A stretch of DNA of 64,000 nucleotides from Tissierella sp. GTDB lineage: Bacteria > Bacillota > Clostridia > Tissierellales > Tissierellaceae. The first letter of the stretch is position 1, and each line of letters begins with the position of its first letter. Positions 43,426-50,527 of the stretch are shown here, one piece after another. The translations under genes were made by a program, and so were the position numbers. The notes below the pieces were generated by a model. The model saw only the letters and a list, made by a program, of their open reading frames with translations, ran no database searches and was not told the origin of the DNA. Location of the stretch: positions 620,001 through 684,000 of the forward strand of contig NZ_JAVKTS010000001.1 in NCBI RefSeq assembly GCF_031460495.1. The letters run 5' to 3'.

Positions 43426-44881
43426 TATTAAAGATAAAACTCTAAATATAATTAACGATAATAAGGTTGTTCTATTATTTGTAATTTTATGTATAGGTGC
43501 AATAGTAGCTTCTGGTAGTCCTCTTACCTTCATAGCCGGAGAATTATTTACTCGTATAGGTAGAAATGGATTCACAGTTCTGTCCTTGCTTATTCCGGTT
43601 TTAGCAGGTATGGGATTGAACTTTGGTATAACAATAGGAGCAATAGCAGCTCAAATTGCCGTATTTTGGATAGTCTACTGGGGTTTTACTGGTATAGAAG
43701 GTTTTCTTGTTTCTGTACTAATGGCTACCCCTATAGCAATATTATTTGGATGGTTGGTTGGTAAGCTATTTAACAAGATGAAGGGCGCAGAGATGATTGC
43801 GGGAATGGTCTTAGGCTATTTTGCTGATGGCTTGTACCAATTATTTTTCCTATTTATAATTGGAGCAGTTATTCCAGTACAAAATGATACTCTAATCATA
43901 ACTGGAGGCATCGGAGTAAAGAATACTATAGACTTGGCAAGCAATTTAAAGTATTCCTTGGACACTGTTTCAATGCTAACAATAATTAGTCTATCATTCT
44001 ATATAGTTGTAGGAATCCTTGCATTGAAATTCATCCTAAGAGCATTAAAGAAAATTGAAACTTCCATGATCAAGGATTTAATCCTATTAGTTGCTGCTGT
44101 AGCTATATATGGAGCAACATTTATTCCTGGAATTAATGGATTTTTAGCAATGGACAGATTGCTATTACTTCATGGTGTAATCATAGGAATTGCAATTCTG
44201 ATTATTTCTCAAGTTTGGAAGATAATAGACAACAAATTCATTAAACATACTGAAGAATATAATATCAAACAGCCAATAGCAGGAATAGTAGCAGCAGGAT
44301 TAATTTTCTTATTGACCTATATAGGACCAATTGAGGAAATATTAATGTATGTAAATATTCCTGTAACAACATATCTATGTATAGTTGTACTATGTATATT
44401 CAACAATATGCTACTTCGAACCAGACTTGGCCAGAATATGCGTACAGTAGGTCAAAGTCGTACTGTAGCCAATGCAGCTGGTATAAATGTTGATAGAACA
44501 AGGATAATAGCCATGATTATATCTACTGTACTTGCTTGTTGGGGTCAGTTAATTTATTTACAAAACATTGGTACCTTCTCAACCTACGGTGCCCATACTC
44601 AAGTAAGTCAGTTCGCCATAGCAGCACTTCTTGTAGGTGGAGCATCAGTTCATAAGGCAACAAACAAACAAGCCATAATAGGGGTTATACTATTCCATAC
44701 CTTGTTTATAGTTGCACCTCAAGCAGGAAAAGAGTTGTTTAACAATGCACAACTAGGAGAATATTTTAGAGTATTCGTTGCCTATGGAGTTATAGCAGTA
44801 TCCCTTGCAATGCATGCTTGGAAGACTACTATAAAGCCTAAAGAAACGGATAAACTTGATTCCAGTTTAGCTGATAGTTAA
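43418..44881 (+). CDS. ABC importer permease 2 (BPD_transp_2 family)
   Basis: A 487-residue permease, longer than its partner because of an inserted region between helices (about residues 215-310). Start ATG 43418 with AAAGGAGG at 43402-43409, overlapping the first permease gene by 8 bases. LNFGITIGAIAAQIAVF and NMRTVGQSRTVANAAGINVDR match the partner's LNFGIS and coupling region, so the two proteins form a heterodimer. The last gene of the operon; a terminator follows 30 bases later. Confidence 0.87.
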   Translation: MPNIKDKTLNIINDNKVVLLFVILCIGAIVASGSPLTFIAGELFTRIGRNGFTVLSLLIPVLAGMGLNFGITIGAIAAQIAVFWIVYWGFTGIEGFLVSVLMATPIAILFGWLVGKLFNKMKGAEMIAGMVLGYFADGLYQLFFLFIIGAVIPVQNDTLIITGGIGVKNTIDLASNLKYSLDTVSMLTIISLSFYIVVGILALKFILRALKKIETSMIKDLILLVAAVAIYGATFIPGINGFLAMDRLLLLHGVIIGIAILIISQVWKIIDNKFIKHTEEYNIKQPIAGIVAAGLIFLLTYIGPIEEILMYVNIPVTTYLCIVVLCIFNNMLLRTRLGQNMRTVGQSRTVANAAGINVDRTRIIAMIISTVLACWGQLIYLQNIGTFSTYGAHTQVSQFAIAALLVGGASVHKATNKQAIIGVILFHTLFIVAPQAGKELFNNAQLGEYFRVFVAYGVIAVSLAMHAWKTTIKPKETDKLDSSLADS

Positions 44882-44911
44882 ATTACTGATTAAAAAACAA
44901 ATGAATAAGTG

Positions 44912-44968
44912 AAAATAGCCTTCCTACAAGCAAATGTTTATATACTCGTAGGACGGCTATTTTTTCAT
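44912..44968 (+). terminator. Rho-independent terminator of the DUF3798 operon
   Basis: AAAATAGCCTTCCTAC / GTAGGACGGCTATTTTTT with one mismatch, a long loop of about 20 bases and a T-run. Confidence 0.85.
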
Positions 44969-45040
44969 ATTATAGATAATTTGATTTCAAAAATATTGAC
45001 TTTTCTAGCTAGTTGATTTATGCTTATAATATAGGTATAA

Positions 45041-45057
45041 TTGATATTCATTATCAA
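45041..45057 (+). promoter_or_regulatory. Fur box upstream of the FeoB-associated peptide
   Basis: TTGATATTCATTATCAA, a near-perfect 7-1-7-type palindrome like the Fur operator, eleven bases after a TATAAT hexamer at 45025-45030. Predicts iron repression of the peptide gene. Confidence 0.72.
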
Positions 45058-45077
45058 ATAGCTAGGAGGAGCTTAAT

Positions 45078-45224
45078 ATGGTAGATTTGATTATAATTGG
45101 GATTATAGTGGTTTGCATAGTGCTAAGTATAACTAGTATTAGAAAGAGAAAAAAATCAGGTGGATCTAGTTGCGGTGGTAGCTGTAGTGGTTGCCCGTCT
45201 ACAACTTGTAGCACCAATAAATAG
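45078..45224 (+). CDS. FeoB-associated Cys-rich membrane protein
   Basis: A 48-residue protein from ATG 45078 with AGGAGGAG upstream. One N-terminal membrane helix (residues 3-19, LIIIGIIVVCIVLSI) is followed by a basic stop-transfer (RKRKK) and a Cys/Gly/Ser-rich tail with CGGSCSGC and a final Cys. This is the pattern of the FeoB-associated Cys-rich family, usually encoded next to the ferrous iron transporter feoB. No feoA or feoB lies in this window, so it is an orphan here. The Fur box before it supports a role in iron homeostasis. The cytoplasmic cysteines may bind iron or another metal. Confidence 0.78.
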   Translation: MVDLIIIGIIVVCIVLSITSIRKRKKSGGSSCGGSCSGCPSTTCSTNK

Positions 45225-45269
45225 GATTAAGATATAGGTACAAGATAAAATCTGTCCAGGAGGTATTAG

Positions 45270-46097
45270 ATGAAGAATATTGTATCCCAAGAATGGTTAG
45301 TAAATAATATGCTAGAGGAAAATTTGATTATATTAGATGTGAGGGCAGGCTTGACTGATCCTGATTACGGTTATGAAGAATATAAAGAAGGTCATATAAA
45401 AGGTGCTCAATTTGTTTCAATGGAAGACACCTTGACAGGGAAATTAGGTCAGCATGGGGGTAGACACCCATTACCTAATATGGAAGTATTTATTGAAAAT
45501 ATGAAAGAATTGGGTGTAAATAATGATTCTACAATAATCATATATGATGATGGTGATTTATCCATGGCAGGTAGACTTTGGTGGATGTTGAAATATGCAG
45601 GAAAAGATAAGGTATTTGTCTTGGAAGGTGGAATAAAAGCTTGGATAGAGAATGGGAATGAACTTACAACAGAGATACCTACACCTCTAAAATCAAATTC
45701 ATTGACCTTGAATATAAATGATTTAATGAAAGTAGATGTTGATTATGTAAAATCAGCTATTAATTCAAAGGATGTTGCTATTGTAGATGCAAGAGCTAAG
45801 GAGAGATATGCCGGTGAAGTGGAACCCATGGATAGAATACCAGGACATATCCCTAATGCATTGAACTTTCCTTGGATGGATTTGTTAATTGATGGAAAGG
45901 TAATGGATAAGGAATCCCTGATTGACCATTTCAAATCCTTGGAAAAATATGAAGAAGTAATTGTTCATTGTGGATCGGGTATTACAGGCACTGTAAATTA
46001 CATGCTAATGGAAGAAATAGGACTTACTCCAAGACTATATCTAGGTGGTTATAGTGATTGGGTTAGCTATGAGGATAATGAAGTAGTGAAAGATTAA
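45270..46097 (+). CDS. Sulfurtransferase with two rhodanese domains
   Basis: A 275-residue thiosulfate/3-mercaptopyruvate sulfurtransferase. The N-terminal rhodanese domain (1-130) is inactive: its catalytic position reads YDDGDLSMAGR, with Asp in place of Cys. The C-terminal domain (about 150-272) carries the catalytic Cys234 in HCGSGITGT, the six-residue loop typical for this family. AGGAGG precedes the start ATG 45270. It may supply sulfane sulfur for Fe-S clusters, cofactors or selenium handling; here it sits between an iron-regulated peptide and a metal-type importer, but has its own terminator. Confidence 0.92.
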   Translation: MKNIVSQEWLVNNMLEENLIILDVRAGLTDPDYGYEEYKEGHIKGAQFVSMEDTLTGKLGQHGGRHPLPNMEVFIENMKELGVNNDSTIIIYDDGDLSMAGRLWWMLKYAGKDKVFVLEGGIKAWIENGNELTTEIPTPLKSNSLTLNINDLMKVDVDYVKSAINSKDVAIVDARAKERYAGEVEPMDRIPGHIPNALNFPWMDLLIDGKVMDKESLIDHFKSLEKYEEVIVHCGSGITGTVNYMLMEEIGLTPRLYLGGYSDWVSYEDNEVVKD

Positions 46098-46115
46098 TAT
46101 AATAGTTAGTATAAT

Positions 46116-46148
46116 AAAATGCAGAGGGAATTCCCACTGCATTTTAAA
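46116..46148 (+). terminator. Rho-independent terminator after the sulfurtransferase
   Basis: AAAATGCAGAGGGAA / TTCCCACTGCATTTT, a long stem with one A-A mismatch and T-run, flanked by A-run (possibly bidirectional). Confidence 0.82.
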
Positions 46149-46166
46149 ATGCCACTTGTCAATGGA

Positions 46167-46206
46167 TTGACACCTAAAATAATATATGGTATATCTTATT
46201 TAGGTG
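46167..46206 (+). promoter_or_regulatory. Promoter with dyad operator before the second FecCD importer
   Basis: TTGACA at 46167-46172 and TATATC at 46190-46195 (17-base spacer). Overlapping it is an inverted repeat CACCTAAAATAA...TTATTTAGGTG with arms at 46171-46182 and about 46196-46206. The position suggests repression by a dimeric regulator; it is not a Fur box. Confidence 0.55.
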
Positions 46207-46266
46207 AATACTGTAATCAAGTGTTAGCTTATACATCATACTAAAGAATTTACGAGGAGGAATAGC

Positions 46267-47346
46267 ATGAAATTTTGGAAAAGAAGTCTATTGTTTTTAA
46301 TTGCATTTGTTATGGTAATATCTGTTATAGGGTGTACAGCTAAGGATGAAGCAAAGGAAGACATAGGAACACCAGATATAGGTTCTGAAACACCACAAGA
46401 AGGTGAAAAAGAACTGGAAGATTCAACAATCACAATTACAGATCACTTAGGTAGAACTATTACTATGGAGAAGAAAGCAGAAAAAATAGTAAGTGGGTAT
46501 TACATAACTACATCTATGTTAATTGCTTTAGGATTAGAAGATAATGTAGTAGGAGTAGAAGCAAAAGCAAACACAAAGCCTATTTACTCATTAGCTGCAC
46601 CACAATTTTTAGAGTTACCAAATGTAGGCACTGCAAAGGAATTTAACTTAGAGGGTACAATAGCTCTTAATCCAGATTTAGTTATATTACCTATTAGGTT
46701 AAAGGATGCTGTAGAAAGCTTAGAAAAAATGGGCATAACAGTAATAGCAGTAAACCCTGAAAGTATGGATTTACTAAAAGAAGCTATTGAAATGATAGGA
46801 AAAGCTACTGGAACGACAGCAACAGCAGATAAGTTGATAGCATATTATGATCAAAAAACTATAGATATTAGACTAATGGCTCAATATGGTAGTAGAATGA
46901 GGATTTACCTTGGAGGTAATAGTGATTTTCTATCTACTGCCTCAAAGAAAATGTATCAAAGCTATATGATTGAAACAGCTGGAGGCACTAATGTAGCTTA
47001 TGATATAGATGATACCTATTGGTCTATCATTTCATATGAACAGTTAATCGCTTATAATCCAGAAATGATAGTTATAGTACCAGGAGCAACTTATACAAAA
47101 GAGGATATTCTTAATGATCCTAAATTAGCTGCCATTGATGCAGTAAAGAATAATAAGATTTATGTAATGCCAGATTCCTTTGAAGCTTGGGATTCTCCAG
47201 TACCGTCTAGTATATTGGGCACAAGATGGCTAGGATTTGTTATAAATGAAGACCTACATGCTTTTGATGCATTTAAAGATGAGGTGGTAGAATTCTACGA
47301 AACTTTCTATGGATTTACACCAGACAAAGAGAAAATAACTAAATAA
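46267..47346 (+). CDS. Metal/cofactor ABC transporter substrate-binding lipoprotein (FecB/BtuF family)
   Basis: A 359-residue lipoprotein with lipobox SVIGC (Cys23), an acidic linker and a class III binding-protein fold. The start TITITDHLGRTITMEKKAEKIVSG is the common opening of BtuF, FecB and MolA proteins, and NPDLVILPIRLKDAVESLEKMG the linking helix region. The motif EAWDSPVPSSILGTRWL near the C-terminus occurs in the branch that includes archaeal and clostridial cobalamin, iron or molybdate/tungstate binders. Cargo is therefore open. GAGGAGG precedes ATG 46267. Overlaps the permease gene by TAATG. Confidence 0.85.
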   Translation: MKFWKRSLLFLIAFVMVISVIGCTAKDEAKEDIGTPDIGSETPQEGEKELEDSTITITDHLGRTITMEKKAEKIVSGYYITTSMLIALGLEDNVVGVEAKANTKPIYSLAAPQFLELPNVGTAKEFNLEGTIALNPDLVILPIRLKDAVESLEKMGITVIAVNPESMDLLKEAIEMIGKATGTTATADKLIAYYDQKTIDIRLMAQYGSRMRIYLGGNSDFLSTASKKMYQSYMIETAGGTNVAYDIDDTYWSIISYEQLIAYNPEMIVIVPGATYTKEDILNDPKLAAIDAVKNNKIYVMPDSFEAWDSPVPSSILGTRWLGFVINEDLHAFDAFKDEVVEFYETFYGFTPDKEKITK

Positions 47347-48356
47347 TGAAAATAGACAATGTAGATACAAGAGAAATTAATAGGAAATATCTGCCTCATT
47401 ACAGTATAGCAATTGTGTTATTATGTGTTGCATTTCTAATATCCATAGGAGTGGGGAGATACCTCATTCCTATTAAGGATATTTTCAAAATCTTCCTTGG
47501 TGGTGAGGTTGACGATACAGCAAGGATGGTATTCTTTAATCTTAGGCTTCCTAGGACAATTATGCTGCTTATTGCAGGAATGGGGCTCAGTATAGCAGGA
47601 TCTGTATATCAAACAATCTTTAAAAATCCCCTTGCGACTCCAGATATTATAGGGGTTTCTTCGGGAGCAACACTTGGGGCGGCTGTTTGCATTGTATTTT
47701 TAGCTGGAGGAACTTTTACTATAGCCTTTAGTTCTTTTGTGGGGGGAGTTTTAGCAGTTTTTGTAGCTATTGGACTTACCAAAATATCCAATAAGGGAAT
47801 TGCAAGTTTTGTTTTGGCAGGTATAGTGATTGGATCTCTAAGTAACGGATTTATAATGATATTGAAGTACTTTGCTGATCCAGAAAGACAATTGGCAGCA
47901 ATTGAATTTTGGTCGATGGGGAGTTTTGCTGGGGTTACATCAGAGAAGCTCTTTTCTATATTACCTTTCTATTTATTTGGTATTATAATGTTAGTACTAT
48001 TTAGATGGCAGATTAATATCTTGTCATTAAGCGATGACGAAGGTAAAAGCCTTGGTTTACAAGTTGAAAAGATACGACTTTATGTTATTCTTGCTGCAAC
48101 CTTGGTAGTAGCCAGTATTGTAAGCATTACTGGACTTGTATCATTTATAGGTTTAATAGCACCACATATAGCAAGGATGATAATGAAAAGAAATGATTTT
48201 AATACTGCTATTTTTAGTGGACTAATTGGTGCAATAATCCTTATTATAGCTGACTGTCTAGCAAGAAGTATAGGAAGTAGTGAAATCCCCATTAGTATAT
48301 TGACTACTTTTATCGGAGCACCATATTTAGCATATTTAATGAGTCGCTACAGATAG
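47346..48356 (+). CDS. Metal/cofactor ABC transporter permease (FecCD/BtuC family)
   Basis: A 336-residue permease with about ten helices. Family motifs: LRLPRTIMLLIAGMGLSIAG, NPLATPDIIGVSSGA (a strong FecCD/BtuC signature) and GLVSFIGLIAPHIARM in the coupling region. One permease gene implies a homodimeric channel, unlike the heterodimeric siderophore system at 5.7 kb. Start ATG 47346 overlaps the lipoprotein stop codon by one base. Followed by the ATPase gene after 11 bases. Confidence 0.92.
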   Translation: MKIDNVDTREINRKYLPHYSIAIVLLCVAFLISIGVGRYLIPIKDIFKIFLGGEVDDTARMVFFNLRLPRTIMLLIAGMGLSIAGSVYQTIFKNPLATPDIIGVSSGATLGAAVCIVFLAGGTFTIAFSSFVGGVLAVFVAIGLTKISNKGIASFVLAGIVIGSLSNGFIMILKYFADPERQLAAIEFWSMGSFAGVTSEKLFSILPFYLFGIIMLVLFRWQINILSLSDDEGKSLGLQVEKIRLYVILAATLVVASIVSITGLVSFIGLIAPHIARMIMKRNDFNTAIFSGLIGAIILIIADCLARSIGSSEIPISILTTFIGAPYLAYLMSRYR

Positions 48357-48367
48357 GAGGATGCATA

Positions 48368-49144
48368 TTGGAATTACTAAAGGTTGAAAATATTGTAGCA
48401 GCCTATGACAAGGAATTAATAGTTAATGATATTAGTTTTAATATGAAAAGAAAGGAATTTATCGGTCTTCTAGGGTTAAATGGTACAGGGAAGACTACTT
48501 TATTAAAGGTAATTAGTGGACTATTAAGAGCAAAGAGTGGTAAATGTCTTATAGATGGAAAAAATATTTATGAATACAATGAAAAACAACGGGCAAGATT
48601 TATTTCCTTTATGCCTCAGCGACATAGTATAGTTTATGATACAAGGGTAATAGAAATTGTACTGATGGGTATTACTCCTTATCTTGGGGTATTTGGCTAC
48701 CCCACTAGGGAAGACAAGCAGATTGCCTATAGTATACTAGAAAAAATGGAGATAGAAGACTTAGCTGATGAAAATTTTCTCCAATTAAGTGAAGGGCAAA
48801 AACAACTAATTATTGTAGCCAGATCTTTAATGCAGAATTCTGAGATTATGTTATTTGATGAGCCTAATAGTGCATTGGATTTTAACAACAGTCATATGGT
48901 TTTATCAAAAATAAAAGAAATAGTAAAAGGTGAAGAGAAGGCAGGACTAATCACTCTACACGATCCAAATATGGCACTTTATTATTGCGATAGAATAATA
49001 ATATTAAAAGATAATAAAATCTTTACTGATTTTAAAACCGATGATGTAGACAGCAAATCCCTAAGCAATACATTCAAAGAAGTATATGGTGAAATTGAAA
49101 TAATTCAACATAAGGAAAAATATTTAATGATAAAATCACAATAA
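48368..49144 (+). CDS. Metal/cofactor ABC transporter ATP-binding protein
   Basis: A 258-residue ATPase. Walker A GLNGTGKTT, Q-loop FMPQRHSI, signature LSEGQKQLI (with Glu for the usual second Gly), Walker B IMLFDEPNSALD, and TLHDPNMALYYCDRI with the switch His. The signature variant and VLMGITPYLGVFGYPTRED are typical of the BtuD/iron-cobalamin branch. Start TTG 48368 with GGAGG seven bases upstream. Last gene of the operon; a strong palindrome follows. Confidence 0.9.
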   Translation: MELLKVENIVAAYDKELIVNDISFNMKRKEFIGLLGLNGTGKTTLLKVISGLLRAKSGKCLIDGKNIYEYNEKQRARFISFMPQRHSIVYDTRVIEIVLMGITPYLGVFGYPTREDKQIAYSILEKMEIEDLADENFLQLSEGQKQLIIVARSLMQNSEIMLFDEPNSALDFNNSHMVLSKIKEIVKGEEKAGLITLHDPNMALYYCDRIIILKDNKIFTDFKTDDVDSKSLSNTFKEVYGEIEIIQHKEKYLMIKSQ

Positions 49145-49181
49145 GTTTGGAATTCGGTGCCAGGCACCAAATTCCAAACTT
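49143..49181. terminator. Bidirectional terminator/palindrome (GGTGCCAGGCACC type)
   Basis: Near-perfect 39-base palindrome: AAGTTTGGAATTCGGTGCC and its complement with one mismatch and a one-base centre. It lies exactly between two convergent genes. Its core GGTGCC-x-GGCACC resembles a widespread small repeat motif of bacterial intergenic regions. Confidence 0.8.
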
Positions 49182-49190
49182 ATTTACTTT

Positions 49191-50423
49191 CTAAAATACC
49201 CAGTTTCCATTCTTGAATAATTGTACTTCAGTGCCATCTTTTTCATATGCTGTAATATTTAATTCTGGACCGCCTACCATAAAATCTTCATGAATTAAAC
49301 TGAAGTTCGCACCTTTTGCTTTTAGTTCTTCTTCAGTCATATTAGAACCATTTCTCATGGCATAGGCATATGCTCTGCCTAAGGCAAAATGAACTGAAGC
49401 ATTTTCGTCAAATAATGTATTGTTAAACAATATACCTGTATTTGATATTGGAGAGTCATCTTGAACTAAAGCTACCTCCCCTAAATAAGTAGCACCTTCA
49501 TCATTTTCCATAAGTTTTTTCAAGATGTCATATCCCTTTTCTGCATAGAAATCAACTACTTTTCCATCCTTAAATGTAAATCCAAAGTCTTCAATAAGCC
49601 TTCCATTTAAGCTAAGGGCTTTTGTAGCCTTTAATGTTCCGTTGACTTTGAGGCGATGAGGTGTAGTAAATACTTCTTCTGTAGGCATATTTGCTACATA
49701 AGAGTGGCCAGCTTGGCTTTCCTTGGAACCACCCATCCAGAAATGATCTTCAGCTAGATAAACCTCTAGGTCAGTACCTGGCCCTTTTAATACTAGTTTT
49801 TCAAATTGCTTATCATTTAAGAAATTCTTATATTTTTTCAAATTTTTATCATGGATTTCCCAAGCCTTTACAGGATCATCTTGATCAACTCTAGTAGCTG
49901 AAAATACTTTCTCCCATAATCTTTCCATGGCTAGATCAACATCTAAATCAGGGAACACAGATTTTGCCCATGGAATTGATGGCATAGCTACTATATTCCA
50001 TTTTGTAATTCCTGTCATTCGATACTTCATTACAGATGCCATAGCTTGTGAAGCAGATTTCTGGCTTTTAGCAACTATTTCTCCATCTATATCTTTTAAT
50101 AATTCTGGGTCAGGAGCAAGAATAAATATATGGTGGTAATTATCTTTATACATTGCTTCTAGAGAATCTACCTTCCATTGAGGGTAGTCTTCAAATACAT
50201 AATCTTTACCATGTTTAAATCTTGCTAAACTCATTTCATCGTCATTTAATTGAAATTCAACATGCTTTGCTCCTGCGTCATAGGCTTCTCTCATAATAGC
50301 CCGTGCAAGAGGCAAAGTTACGGCATTTCCTGTTACTATTAGACCTTCTTTTTCTTTAAGATTTATACCAACTTTTACTGCCAGCCTTGCATATTTATCT
50401 AAGTTGCGTTGAAAATTATCCAT
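49191..50423 (-). CDS. M29-family aminopeptidase (AmpS/PepS-like)
   Basis: A 410-residue cytosolic metallo-aminopeptidase with broad specificity. Metal-site motifs of family M29 are visible: EESQ-like stretch (GGSKESQAGHSYVANMPTEEVF, in pieces), YLGEVALV with the bridging Glu, ENASVHFALGRAYAY with His, and IHEDFMVGG with the H-x-D pair. Length is normal. AGGAGG precedes the ATG. It is transcribed toward the terminator at 49143 and follows fdhA on the same strand after about 100 bases, but no functional link is known. Confidence 0.93.
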   Translation of the reverse strand: MDNFQRNLDKYARLAVKVGINLKEKEGLIVTGNAVTLPLARAIMREAYDAGAKHVEFQLNDDEMSLARFKHGKDYVFEDYPQWKVDSLEAMYKDNYHHIFILAPDPELLKDIDGEIVAKSQKSASQAMASVMKYRMTGITKWNIVAMPSIPWAKSVFPDLDVDLAMERLWEKVFSATRVDQDDPVKAWEIHDKNLKKYKNFLNDKQFEKLVLKGPGTDLEVYLAEDHFWMGGSKESQAGHSYVANMPTEEVFTTPHRLKVNGTLKATKALSLNGRLIEDFGFTFKDGKVVDFYAEKGYDILKKLMENDEGATYLGEVALVQDDSPISNTGILFNNTLFDENASVHFALGRAYAYAMRNGSNMTEEELKAKGANFSLIHEDFMVGGPELNITAYEKDGTEVQLFKNGNWVF

Positions 50424-50527
50424 TAATAGCCTCCTTTTAGTAAAAAATAGTACTTAATGCCTATTGTACCATAGATATACATATTTATATATTTATTTTA
50501 AAAAAAACATACAAAAATCTCTTTTAC

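Noticed and set aside
46098-46266. Cobalamin riboswitch upstream of the second FecCD importer
   Set aside because: The gap is too short after the terminator and lacks the B12-box pattern; a dyad operator is the better reading.
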